Assembly (NCBI RefSeq): GCF_018991925.1
Contig: NW_024724309.1
Coordinates: 384,994-448,993, forward strand
Direction of reading: 5' to 3'
From: Homarus americanus
Lineage: Eukaryota > Arthropoda > Malacostraca > Decapoda > Nephropidae
Length of the DNA: 64,000 nt
Positions within the stretch are counted from its first letter, which is position 1; the number at the start of each line of letters is the position of its first letter. Positions 33,519 through 44,480 of the stretch are shown piece after piece. The notes below the pieces were generated by a model. That model did no database searches. It saw nothing but the letters and a program-made list of their open reading frames with translations, and had not been told where the DNA came from. Position numbers and translations under genes: made by a program.

Positions 33519-33520
<2 letters not shown>
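33161..33520. other. ATC/ACC-rich spacer
   Basis: ATCATC and CACCACC words dominate at 33,161-33,275, with a C/A-rich stretch to about 33,350. The remainder is single-copy. Confidence 0.6.
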
Positions 33521-33566
<46 letters not shown>

Positions 33567-34690
33567 AGGAAGCCAACGCCCCAACCTGTAACAATGGAGT
33601 TATTTTCAACGCTCGTGACGGATTATTCATCGTCTCCCCCCTCAAGCTAACAAGCGACAAGTTCCTAATGTGTGGTGTGAGGAGGGTGGAGTGAGGAAGG
33701 GATAAGGGAGGAGTGGAGAGGAAGGGAGAGAGAGAGAGGGAGGGAGAAAGTAGGGTGGAGTGAGGGAGAGATGAGAGAGGTGTGGAGAGGAGGGGGGAGG
33801 GGGGGGATAAAGAGACAGAGAAAGTAGGATAGAGGGGAAGGGAGGAATGGAGGAATAAAGTAGTGACATTTGAGAGAGGAACAAGGAAGGGAGGGAGAGT
33901 GAGAGGGATAAAGGAGGGGTGGAAAGTAGAGGAAGAGGAAGAAAGGGAAGGAGGAAGGAAAGAGGCTGAAAAAAGGGGGAGGAAAAGATTGGAAAATGGT
34001 AGAGGAAACGGAAAAAGGTGAAGAGAAGGGACAATTAGGAGTGGAAAGAATAGAAAGGGGAAGAAGAGAATAGGATGAAGAGAAGGGGAAGGAAAGGAAA
34101 GGAAATTAAGAGGGGGTGAGAAGGAAGGAAGGGAAGGAGGAAGGAAGGAAGGGCGGATGGAAGAGAGTGAATAGAGAAAGACAGGGGAAAAATTAAAAGA
34201 AACCGAGAGGGACGGATAGGAAGAGAGATGATGGATAGAAACGGATGGAAGGAAGGAAGAGAAAAGTAGAAAGTGAAGAGGAAGAGAAGACAAAGGTAAA
34301 GGAAGGGGAAGAAGTGAAATTGGAAAAAAACGGAAGGGGATATGATGGAGAAGATAGCAGTGGGGAGAGAGAAGAACACAAAGGAAAGAGGAGGAGGAGA
34401 GCAAGAATGAAAAATAAATGAAGGAAGGAAAAGGGGAAGCTGTAAATTGTAATTATGAAGACAAGGTAAAATAAAGAGAGAAAAAGAAAGAAAACAAGAG
34501 AAAGAGAGAAAGGGGATACTGAGGAAGAAGTGAAGTGGAAGCAATAATAAAAGAAGAGAAGAAGAAAGGAAGAGAGATAACCAAGACGAAAGGAGAAGAA
34601 AGAGAAAAGAAAGAAAACCAAAGCTAAGGATGAGATAAACAAAGACAAGAGAATGAAGTAGAACAACAGAAACAAAAATAAACCTAAATT
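33521..34690 (+). repeat. (GA)n followed by a 1.1-kb polypurine tract
   Basis: (GA)21 at 33,521-33,563, about 95 bp of mixed DNA, then almost continuous G/A sequence from 33,680 to about 34,650 with GGAA, GGAGG and GAAAG words. Minus-strand frames up to 279 codons are Ser/Phe/Leu/Pro translations of the tract. Confidence 0.9.
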
Positions 34691-35454
34691 TAATGTTTTT
34701 GTCGACTCATTAAATAACCCAAAACAAGCAAATTCTAACAAACAAACAAACAAATATATATCAATTGATGGCTATATTACATAATCTTCAAATCTATATT
34801 GTTTAAATCTCAAAATATTAGCCAAGGAAAAAAGAAAAATCCAAAATGGCCGTCGAATCTATGGGTTGGGAGGCGGAAGTCGTCTGTCCAATTCACCTAA
34901 AACATCCTCCTTACATTCCTATGAGGGGAGAAGAAGAGGGATAGATGGTGTGATAGAAGACAGGGGATGGAGGGAGGAAAAGGATATGAAGTTATTCACC
35001 CATCCTTCCTACTCTCACCACTCCTATATCTCTCCCCCATTATTCCTCTACTCTTACAACCCCTTCGTCTCTCCTTCCCTACTCACACACCCTAACCATC
35101 ATCCACTATCTCTCAATCTTTCCTTCCATCTCTCTACCCCTCTAAATTACCTCTCCCTCCCTCCCTCTCCCTTCCTCCCTCTCCCTTCCTCTTCCTCCTC
35201 TTCCCCATTTGAGAACGAGAAGAGGACCCCTTCATGAATAATTATTGCACCACGCACGGATGGAAGAAACCAGAATAAAACCTCGCAACATAAAGTCGAT
35301 CATCCTATTGAGATAATGTTGAGCTTTGAGTCTTACTGTGTGTGTGTTAGTTGTATCGTTCCTCCCCGCACCTCAGAAATATATAGAACGGCCAATAAGG
35401 AGAATCGATAAAATTGTTGGGTGATCGTTTTCGCTATTATGGTGGTGGAATAAT
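34691..35454. other. Unique spacer and pyrimidine tract
   Basis: Single-copy A/T-rich DNA to about 35,000, C/T-rich at 35,000-35,205, then mixed DNA to 35,454. No gene recognised. Confidence 0.55.
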
Positions 35455-35905
35455 ATATTTCTTTGGGGCATGAATATATATTTTTTTTTTTCAGGGCATA
35501 TAAGAGTATACCTTTCGGGACATCCTGGATATATTTTCTTTGGGGCATTCTGTATATATTGTTTCGTGGCACCCAGAATAAATTGTTTCGTGGCACCCAG
35601 AATAAATTGTTTCGTGGCACCCAGAATAAATTGTTTCGTGGCACCCAGAATAAATTGTTTCGTGGCACCCAGAATAAATTGTTTTGGGGCACTCAATATA
35701 AATTGTTTCGAGGCACCCAGAATATATATATATATTTTTTTTTCCCAGAGTATTGTAAATATATAATCTTTTTTCGGGGCATCCAGAACCTATATTTCTT
35801 GAAAATTTTTATCTTCGGGATATACTAAAAAAAAATCAGGGTATCTTGAATGCTCGTTGTTTTTTCTGGTCATCCTTAAAATCGTTTCTTTTTGGCACCC
35901 TCAGC
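35455..35905 (+). repeat. 24-bp minisatellite with diverged flanks
   Basis: Seven exact-period 24-bp units start at 35,561, 35,585, 35,609, 35,633, 35,657, 35,681 and 35,705, with consensus GTTTCGTGGCACCCAGAATA plus AATT. Older copies with GGGGCAT or GGGACATCC cores extend to about 35,455 on the left and 35,905 on the right. As 24 is a multiple of three, an eight-residue repeat (LFRGTQNK in one phase) is open on the plus strand, and other phases are open on the minus strand. Confidence 0.95.
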
Positions 35906-36227
35906 ATCGCGGTCTATTGAAGTTTATATTTACGCCGACATTAATGAGTTAGTTCTGCGCTGTTATTGACTCTCCCGTAAAATCACTCACAATCAGAACT
36001 GAAATCTATGTATAGTAGGTAAAATATCTAGTTATCTTATCATTTCCAAAATTATTGAAAAAAATAATTCCACATAGTTTTAATTTTTAAGTAGAATGAC
36101 TAAATTTAAGATAGTCGTACAGTAATTAATGAATAAATGCGAACAATATTTTATTTTTTGGAAGTGTCTGTACTTTAATATAAAATGTGAACATCCATAC
36201 CAGTATTATTTTATTAGCAATTAATTC

Positions 36228-36272
<45 letters not shown>

Positions 36273-36453
36273 TTATCTACGAAACACAAAAACACCATCA
36301 GATATGCAACACAAACAAGCCATCAATTACACTACACAGAAATCCCATCAGCTCCCATGACGTAAACACACAGCCATGATATGCACGACAAACACACCGG
36401 CAGTCAGGTGATATAAACACATCATCACCAACACATAACAAATACATTAACAC
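35906..36453. other. A/T-rich spacer with (AC)n
   Basis: Single-copy A/T-rich DNA with (AC)19 at about 36,231-36,268. No gene recognised. Confidence 0.55.
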
Positions 36454-36595
36454 AATCATCACTACCCATGTCACTATAACAGAATCATCATTACCCATGT
36501 CACTATTTCATACAATTATCACTACCCATGTCACTATCTAACACAATCAGCACTACCCATGTCACTATCAGATATATATAACATAAACATATCTC

Positions 36596-36636
<41 letters not shown>
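36454..36636 (+). repeat. About 31-bp tandem repeat and (AC)n
   Basis: Four copies of AATCATCACTACCCATGTCA plus about 10 bp start at 36,454, 36,483, 36,514 and 36,545. (AC)18 follows at 36,600-36,636. Confidence 0.9.
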
Positions 36637-36637
<1 letters not shown>

Positions 36638-37410
36638 CCACCAATACCCACTCCCTCTTAATTCCTTCAACCCCTCTCCACTCTCCCTCCCCATCTTCCC
36701 ACTCCTCTCCCACTCGCTCTCTTCTATGCCCTCTCCCAACCTTTCTCTCCCTTCTCCATCTTTCCTCTATATCTCTTTCACCCCATATGAATCTGACCTG
36801 TATATGCTGTTAATGAATATGATCTATTTCTTTGTGTATGAACCTCTGTCCTGTGTGGCAGTAAGAAGTGATACCACCCTCACTGTCAAGACCTGACTGA
36901 ATTACTCAGAATAGGCAAACTGTACTCTAAACTAAAACAACAAAAAACATATTCTCTGTCTCATTCCATCTTCCTTCTCCCTTATTCTCTCTCTCTCTCT
37001 TCCCTTGTTTTCTCCCTCTCCCTGTTTTCTCCCTTCCCCTGTCTCTCTCCCCCCCTCTTAACTTTCCATCGATATCTCATCTATGTATCCTTCCTTACCA
37101 TCCCATCTTTCTTCTCCCTTCCTCTCCTTCCCTCCCTCTCACCTGTACCCTCTCTATTTCCCCTTTCCCCCCTCCCTCTCACCTCTACCCTCTCCCTATC
37201 CTCTTTACCCTCCTTCCGAACTCTCCCTTCCTCTCCCAGTTTCTTCTTGCCTCGCTTTCACCCATTCTCCCCCTGCCTCTCCTACCCTCTCCTTGCTTCT
37301 CCCACCCTTTTCCTGCCTCACCCATCCCCTGCTTGGTTCTTCCACCCTCTCCCTTCCTCTCCCACCCTCCCTTCCTGCCTCTCCCTTCCTCCCTGCCCCC
37401 AGGTGTCCAT
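36637..37410 (+). repeat. Pyrimidine tracts
   Basis: C/T-rich at 36,650-36,790 and again at 36,955-37,400. In the second block CTCCCACCCT and TGCCTCTCC words recur at about 25-45 bp. DNA between the blocks is mixed. Confidence 0.82.
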
Positions 37411-38041
37411 ACAACTTTATCCCCGAAACGAATCGCTCAAGTTGCCCTGAGTTCTCACCATGAAGCAATTACCGGAAGTGGTGAATATGTATGTATGTGA
37501 GTATATGCTTGTGTGTGCGTGTGTGTGTGTGTGTGTGTGTGACATACACTCACTGTAAAAGCCACCAGGTTCTTATACTCACTATATCCTTAAAGAACAG
37601 GTCGTTTACACATCCAGTCACAGCAATGAGAAAGCCCTAACCTAACCAACTCACCGCCACCAACTCAGCCCAGATAATATAGATATATCAAACCTCCCTC
37701 TGAGAATTATTAACACATACATGTTAACTTCTCCTAACACTGTCCACTCATTCACTCCCTCTCCCTCCCCCTCAAATTAATCTCTTCCCTTATTTATCAC
37801 TCTTTAACATCTTCTTCCCAATTACTAAGGTGTTCCATTTAGGTTCACCATTTGCATATATCCTTCCCGACGTTCCGAGGTCGATTTACGAGACAGGAAT
37901 ACCTTGAATTGTCTGATGTAATTATATAGCAGTGCATGTTATAGTGAGTTTGTGTAGTGTGGTTCAGCTTGTACCATTGCTATTTATAATACCTTGTGAT
38001 GGGTTCAACTTGAAGGTTAGTTTAATTGGAGAGTTCCTTCA

Positions 38042-38047
<6 letters not shown>
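37411..38047. other. Mostly unique spacer
   Basis: (TG)n at 37,513-37,541, otherwise single-copy; one isolated ATTTGCAT octamer at 37,850-37,857. No gene recognised. Confidence 0.5.
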
Positions 38048-38088
<41 letters not shown>

Positions 38089-38225
38089 TTTATTATTATT
38101 ATTATTATTAATATCCTAGCTTGGGTTGGCCCGGGACCCTGTTGAAGGACATAGAGAGGTGAGGTAAGGACTCGGCCTCACAGTCTACCGTCGTCAAGTG
38201 GGACAGCCTGGTTAAGGATTAGATT
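38048..38225 (-). mobile_element. Possible SINE or other retroelement end with trinucleotide tail
   Basis: Read on the minus strand, a GC-rich body of about 110 bp (38,225 to 38,112) includes GAGGCCGAGTCC, similar to a tRNA A box, and GGTCCCGGGCC. It then runs into GCTAGGATATTAATAATAA and a (TAA)n(CTA)n tail at 38,048-38,110. A body ending in a short tandem tail is typical of 3' ends of SINEs and of RTE/CR1-type elements. No proper B box or target duplication was found. Confidence 0.35.
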
Positions 38226-39130
38226 GAGACGTCACACTGAGAACCCACATGATGTCCTACCCTCCTCATCCTCCTTCTTTACCTCCTTCCCTTCACCGTA
38301 TTTTCTCTCTTCCTCCTTCTCCTCCTTCCTCTCGCTCCATTTTTCTCTTCTCCTCCTCCTACTTCTTCATCTCACCCCGTTTTGCTTTCTTCCCCCTTTC
38401 CTCTTCTTTCCCCTGTTTTTCTTCCCATTTAATTCTCTCTCCTCTTGTTCTCAGTTTCTCCTCCTTTTTTCTCTTCTACTTACCTTCGTCTTTATTCTCT
38501 TCATTTCCATCTTTTAATTTTTATTTATTTTTTTTTGCTCCTTATCTTTGTTTTCATTATCTTCCTCCCCGTCTTCTTCTTTTCTTCATAATTTTTCTTC
38601 TTATCTTCGTCGTCTTTCTTCTCCTCCTATTCATCTTACGTTTCACCATTTTTCTTCTCTTTATCTTTCTCGTCATTCACCTCATTCTCTCCTTTCCTTG
38701 TTTCCTTCTTTTATCTTCACCCTTTCTTCTCCTCAATCTCTACATCTTCTTCTTCTTCTTCTTCTTCTATGCCTAAAGTCTCTCCAAATTCTCTGTTTCT
38801 CTCATCCTATCAACACCTCTTCTTCCACCCCCTTTACCTCCTCCACCCCCTCCACGACCTCTACCTCCTCCTCCTCCACGACCTCTACCTCCTCTTACCT
38901 CTCACACGTCATCAACAATCAACATCATCTACTTCACCCGTCCCATTATCTCCCCCTATTTCACTACCCCCCCCACTTATACATTCTTTCTCTCCCTCCC
39001 CACTCCTCCATCTCCACTATCCTCCCTCCTTTCTCCTCCTCCACATTACAACCATCACCTCCTCCTCCTCCTTCCCCACCACCAACACCAGCACTACCAC
39101 CACCACCCCACACGTCTACACACCTCCTAG
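38226..39130 (+). repeat. Long pyrimidine tract grading to CCA-rich DNA
   Basis: C/T-rich from 38,240 to 38,765, with (CTT)8 at 38,742-38,768. It then becomes C/A/T-rich with CCTCCACGACCTCTAC words at 38,815-38,900 and ACCACCACC near 39,085-39,110. Frames up to 196 codons are Ser/Leu/Pro/Phe translations. Confidence 0.85.
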
Positions 39131-39822
39131 ACTCCTGACACACACACACACACCAGTAAACCCGCCACATGTTAAACCAGAGGGGAACACTACCTTATGA
39201 ATACGTAATGCGTCGCCCACCAGTATCAAGGGACAATATCTTCAACGCCTACACTGACGTCTGATCGCTCGCTGCCTCCTCCCCCTACCCCTCCTCCACG
39301 ATAGATGAGTAGATAATTCCCGTCTACCGTCTTAAGACTTCCACGATAGATTCCCGTCTACTGTTTATGAGTTCTATTCGTGAAATTCATTTTTATACTT
39401 TTAAATTATATCGTTTTGGTATTTTATTATATAAAAAAATCCTGTTAAATTGGGAAGGAAGTGTAGTGGGTTTTCTCTATGACAAATTATATATATATGT
39501 TCAACCATTTCGGGTTTATACTTTGAATTTTTTACATTTTAATTTACAAACTTTGTTTACATTCATAGATTTCATAATTCATTTACGACTGATCTATTTA
39601 CGCCATTATAAAATAAAATAATCAAAAGCAATTCACATTTCAAACAATAAATATTTTCACAGGTAAACAATACACCTGGCGGGGCTACCTGTCGTGTCTC
39701 TCGACAAACCAAACTAAAACTTTCATTCATTAATCATTCTCTTGTTGTTTAATATATTCCTCTCCTCTACAATGTTTTATTCATGAAATTAACGCGAGCA
39801 GGCCGGAGTGTCCCTGCCTACT
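39131..39822. other. A/T-rich unique DNA
   Basis: A short imperfect duplication of CACGATAGAT and CCCGTCTAC words lies at 39,297-39,365. The rest is single-copy A/T-rich sequence. The 84-codon forward frame at 39,367 has no recognisable features. Confidence 0.45.
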
Positions 39823-39980
39823 GGAGGAAGAGGAAGGGAGGGAGGGAGAGGAGGAGGGAATGAGGAAAGGAAGAAGGGATGGAGGGAAGGAAAGAGGGAA
39901 GAAGGGGGGGGGGATGGAAGGGAAGCAGGAATGATGGAAGGAAGCAAGACAAGAAGGAAGGAAGGAAGGAAGGAAGGGAA
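39823..39980 (+). repeat. Purine tract with (GGAA)n
   Basis: G/A-rich with a GGAA run at about 39,954-39,979 and a G run at 39,906-39,914. Confidence 0.88.
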
Positions 39981-40124
39981 GCCGAGTTATGACAAACACT
40001 CCCTAATTACACTCCTTAAAACTTAGATTAATTACAGGTAATAATCATAAGGCAGGTAAGACATAGTTATTTGTACGCTCAGTTCCCACCTGTGATAACT
40101 TTAATGAGTCCTTAGCTCGGATAC

Positions 40125-40395
40125 GGTTTTTTTTTGGGGGGGGGTGAGGTTTAGGGGTTTTGATTTTGGTCTTGAGTTTTAGGGCTTAGGGATTTTCTTT
40201 TTTTTTTTTACCCGGACTCTTTAGCAGATTTTGCCCTGGGCAGCTTTTTTAGGTGGGGATTTGAGGGTCTTTAGGCCCAGGACTTCTTAGGGATTTTTTG
40301 GAGGGTTTAGGGATTTTGAGGGTTTAAGGATTTGTGGGAGGTTTAGGATCTGTTGGTGGGTTTGGGCTTAATATTTTTCTGCGGTTTTCTGGTTT
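40125..40395 (+). repeat. Degenerate TTTAGGGATTTT repeat
   Basis: T/G-rich DNA in which GGTTTAGG, TTAGGGATTTT and GAGGGTTTA words recur about a dozen times at irregular spacing. The TTTAGGG word is that of plant telomeres, but no perfect tandem is present, so I read it as an old local repeat. Confidence 0.65.
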
Positions 40396-40607
40396 AATTG
40401 CGGAATAACTAAAGACGGTTCTTGTCACCAAGGCCAGGCGGTGTTTATTGTGTACTCAGGGTGTACTCAGGTGGTGTGACTTGGACTCAAATAAATGTTG
40501 GTCCTCTAATTGTTATGACGCGGATAAGCGCTTTTGTATTTTGCATGTTGTTTGTGAGTGATGTTGTGTATACAGTAGAGAGTCGTATAGTTAGTTTAAT
40601 ACATACA

Positions 40608-40641
<34 letters not shown>

Positions 40642-40752
40642 CATACTAAATCACCCCAAAACATTTTCATTCTCGACCTTACACCTAACACACATAATGC
40701 CCCGAGCCGAGCAAAGAAAAACATGTGTGTTGAAACATTGTCAATCAGGGCT
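40396..40752. other. Spacer with (CATA)n
   Basis: (CATA)10 at about 40,598-40,637 in otherwise single-copy DNA. Confidence 0.7.
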
Positions 40753-40990
40753 CATCGGTGTGGCTTTGTGGTTAGGCGACCCCGTACTACCACCATTATC
40801 ACCACCACTAACTACTACTACCACCACCACCACCACCTCCCAGTCTGTACTATCACCATAATCAACACCCAGCCTGTACCACCACCATCACCACTACCAC
40901 CACCATCACCACTACCACCAAAACCTAATCCGTACCTCCACCATCATCTCTTTCTGGTGTCTGAGGGGCCATGGTAAGGAGGACGAGGGG
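40753..40990 (+). mobile_element. tRNA-like SINE head truncated into (ACC)n
   Basis: At 40,757-40,781, TGTGGCTTTGTGGTTAGGCG resembles a tRNA-type A box (TGGCNNAGTGGTTAGGCG) as found at the 5' end of tRNA-derived SINEs. No B box follows; instead the sequence turns into ACC/ACT/ATC repeats at 40,790-40,930. It is either a SINE head broken by microsatellite growth or a chance match. Confidence 0.3.
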
Positions 40991-40993
40991 TGG

Positions 40994-41074
40994 AGGGAAG
41001 TGACAAGGGGAGGGAAGTGACAAGGGAGGGAAGTGACAAGGGAGGGAAGTGACAAGGGAGGGAAGTGACAAGGG
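40994..41074 (+). repeat. 16-bp minisatellite
   Basis: Five copies of GGGAAGTGACAAGGGA start at 40,994, 41,011, 41,027, 41,043 and 41,059. Confidence 0.93.
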
Positions 41075-41259
41075 AGATAGAAGGGAGTATGATGAAAATA
41101 ATACAGAAGAAATACAAAAATAAACATGGATAATTTATTTTAGTCTGTGTATCTTAATCTAAGTATGAGCACGACTCTGGTTAGTACACACACACACACA
41201 CACAAATCATTGGTCAGAGTCACACAAAACCCAATACTATTTCCTGTAATTTCGTTTAG

Positions 41260-41292
<33 letters not shown>

Positions 41293-42584
41293 ATTACGGC
41301 CATATTTCCCACCAATTATGTTTACGAAGTCACATATAAAGTCGCCTCTTAATTATGCGAGGTGGGCGAGGGAGGGGGTGGGGTGGGAGAGGTGAGATGG
41401 AGGTAAAAGGGGGTGGGGGTGGACGGGGAGGGGAGGGGTAAGGGGTAAGGGTGTAACACAAAAAAAAACCCTTTCACTATTTTTTTTTCTTGCGACTGAA
41501 CCCCAATGGAACTGAACCCACCCTCTGCCACTACCCCCAGGATCCCCACCACTGTGAATATTGATGATGGCTGTGCAGTAAAGTTTCAAGTGGATCTGAG
41601 TGAAAAAGAAATGCAGAATTAATGGATTTTTTTTTATATTTTCTTTTACTTTTATTTATTTTTTTTTACTCGTGAACTTCAACAGGAGATAATTGAACCC
41701 AACGGTAATTAGAGATACGGATTTTGCTATATTATATGACTGTTTGTATGTTAGTAATGTAATAATGTATTTTTAACCATATATTATTTTCTTATAATTT
41801 TAGTCATGACGATAGAGCTTCAATGACAGCAACAGATGGAATAAATACAACACTAATTAATATTCTAAAAACAAAACAAAAGTGAATTCCTACGTTATAG
41901 AAATACAACGAAAAGGAAAAAACAGTGGATAGCAATTAACCACATTATGAATAAAGTTAAACAAAAGCCAACTAGACTGAATTAATAAAGAGCAATAGCC
42001 CCTCTACTTATATATACAGTATATATTTCCCCTACCTTTCGTTAAACGTCAGCAGTGGCAAAAGAAGAAGTTATATTTCCATTTAATTATCGGTAGTTCA
42101 TTCACTGGTTGGCTTTAATCACGGCATTTATGTAATTAATCTTATGGGTCTGATTCACATTTCGTCGCCAGGCCGGTGAGTGAGTGAGTAGGGTAGGGGG
42201 ATTAAGTGAGTCAGTCAGTGAGGGAGGGGGAAGAGGAGAGGGAGGGAGGTGGAAGAGGAGTAAGGGGTAGGGAAGATGGGGGGTAGGAGTAAGAGAAGAA
42301 GGAAGCGGAGAACGTGAACCCTGAACTCCACTCAATCTTTTCATTCATAACAATACAACCTGTGGAGTCAATTAGAGGTCGTACTCCAGCACTCACTCCT
42401 CTGCTTGGACCTGGCTCTCACTACCTCGCCTTCGCCCTGAGTATAGTAAACCTTGCCTACAGCTTCACCCCAGCACCGTTTCCCTCCTCCTACTCGACAC
42501 AAAATACACATTATTCTTTGCTGGTACTTAATATTGTGTGAGGTTCTGGCATCGTGTATCTATCTCGCTTAGTGGCCCGTTATC
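41075..42584. other. Mostly A/T-rich unique DNA with small repeats
   Basis: (CA)n at 41,185-41,204, (GA)n at 41,262-41,291, a G-rich patch at 41,360-41,450 and a G/A-rich patch with GTGAGTGAGT at 42,175-42,300. The region 41,590-42,170 is single-copy and very A/T-rich. No gene recognised. Confidence 0.55.

Positions 42585-42662
<78 letters not shown>
42585..42662 (+). repeat. (GT)39 microsatellite
   Basis: Uninterrupted GT run, followed by TCTG/TCTA-rich DNA to about 42,740. Confidence 0.96.
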
Positions 42663-42665
<3 letters not shown>

Positions 42666-42818
42666 AAGTCTGTTTGCGTGTCTATCTGTGTGTCTGTATC
42701 TGTTTATCTGTCTTGTCAGTCTATGTCTGTCTGTCTGCCTGTCCCATATTGCGTCTTTCTCTACACAAGCGCTAATCATGCCTTGTCTGGCACTGATGAC
42801 TTTGTTAATGTTACCATC

Positions 42819-42855
<37 letters not shown>

Positions 42856-43339
42856 ACTCTGTCTCTCACTTTGTCTCTGTCTCCCTCTAAACCCCTCGTT
42901 CTGATCTCCCTTCTCCCCTAATACCTCCCCCGAATTTCCCCCTCCTCTCCCTTCTCCCCCTCATCATCTTATCTTTTCTCCCTTTTCTCCACCTTCCCCC
43001 TACCTCACCACCTGCCACAGTGAGGAGGAGACAGGTAAGTGACAGGTGGGCCGGGGAACATAATGAAGGGAGGCGGGGGGTGTTGTGTCCATTTGCCGCC
43101 TGGACGAGACCCTCCCAGGACTTCCAGGGAGGGAGGGAGGGAGGAATAGGGTAGGAAGGAAGGAATGGGGTAGGAAGGAAGGGAGGGAGGGAGAGAGGGA
43201 AGGAGGGAGGGAGGGAGGGATGGAGGAAAGGGGGCTATGTATGGACGAGCGTGACCACCGACCGACAGGGATAAAGTAAGAGCTCTCCAGGGTAGTATAG
43301 ACTAGAGAATATGACCCAGTGGTGTGTGGAGAGGGTAGG
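42663..43339. repeat. CT-rich and GGGA-rich simple DNA
   Basis: (CT)15 at 42,821-42,850, C/T-rich to about 43,000, then a GGGA/GGAA tract at 43,120-43,230. Short mixed linkers between; no gene. Confidence 0.8.
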
Positions 43340-43670
43340 GAGGTTACCTGGTGTGGATAAGGTAGTGGTGCTTCTGGTGTGGATAGCGTAGTGCGGATGT
43401 TACCTAGTAGGGATAGCGTAGAGCTCCTGGTGTGGATGGCGGGGGATTGGGTAAAGTGATATTTCTGGTGTGGATGGGGTAGTGCTCTGGTGTGGATGGT
43501 AAGGGGGTAGAATGAGGTTACCTGGCGTGGGTAGGATGGTGGTAGTTCTGCTGGTGTGGGTAGAAGTGGTAGTTCTGGTGTGGATAAAGTTGGTAGTTCT
43601 TAGTAAAGAACACTGGTGAAAATTATTTATGTAAACGACAAACAAAAATGAGAGTTTCTAGTGTGGATAC

Positions 43671-43705
<35 letters not shown>
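43340..43705 (+). repeat. Degenerate GGTGTGGATAGGGTAGTG repeat and (GA)n
   Basis: About ten loose copies of CTGGTGTGGATAGGGTAGTG at variable spacing (20-40 bp) from 43,340 to 43,600. (GA)16 lies at 43,673-43,705. Confidence 0.82.
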
Positions 43706-43707
<2 letters not shown>

Positions 43708-44100
43708 CCTGGTCCTACAAACTGGACAGTATAGTGAATTTAATGGTGAAATATAATGATGAAAGTCTGAAAGATTCACTTGACAGCCACATAAGAAACT
43801 ATCTTTACGGACGAACATACACGTAAGTCTCTCTGCTCCAGCCACAACGCGTTAGAATTATTTACCAACATTTCAACATAAATGATTTTGACAAGAGCGT
43901 TATAAATGTCAGTGTGAATCTTTTCTCTTGGGTGATATATTCAGTTAAATATTCATAACCCAATTAAAGTCTACACAAATATTTACCCTCTGGTTTATGA
44001 TTGGTTAAAGAGGACTTACTAATATATAAATATATATAAAAATATATAGTTATGATGATTAAACGACAAAAGTCATTATAAAAATCGAACAACGAAAAAA
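43706..44100. other. Repeat-poor A/T-rich DNA
   Basis: No microsatellite and no gene recognised. It forms the left flank of the motif cluster that follows. Confidence 0.5.
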
Positions 44101-44480
44101 ATGCTGAACAAAACACATGTATTCATTAATGCATATACATGTATTCACAAAGTGGACAAAACAATGTTATAAACAAACAAAAGCTGGGGAAAAATTTGCA
44201 TACTGTATTTGGTCTTTATGCAAATGACTGAAATCTAATAGTGAAAAATGGCAAGTTTCCATCACTGTTTATAAATATTTTGACCAATTATGAATGCCAC
44301 TGAATGAGACAGACAGCTTTATTCCATTACCGTCCAGCACATCAAATGCTCATTCAGGTGGAACGTGTATGAGTCATTAATGCAAATTATCTCTATATTA
44401 TATGCAAATCTGCGGTCCAGTGTCCATAGTGGGACGCCATGTTTTTTGGGTATGACATATGGGAAGCATTAATGGTACAT
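44101..44480. promoter_or_regulatory. Candidate cis-regulatory element: POU octamer and homeodomain site cluster
   Basis: Four perfect POU octamers occur within 216 bp: ATTTGCAT at 44,194-44,201 and ATGCAAAT at 44,218-44,225, 44,380-44,387 and 44,402-44,409. Three perfect CATTAATG palindromes (TAAT-type homeodomain sites) lie at 44,124-44,131, 44,375-44,382 and 44,467-44,474; the second overlaps an octamer. There is also an AP-1 word TGAGTCA at 44,370-44,376, an E-box CATATG at 44,456-44,461 and a YY1/Pho-like CCATGTT at 44,437-44,443. The octamers have different flanks, so they are not copies of a tandem unit. The surrounding 600 bp lacks simple repeats, which is unusual here. Enhancer function is inferred from motif density; no target gene is visible. 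Confidence 0.45.
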
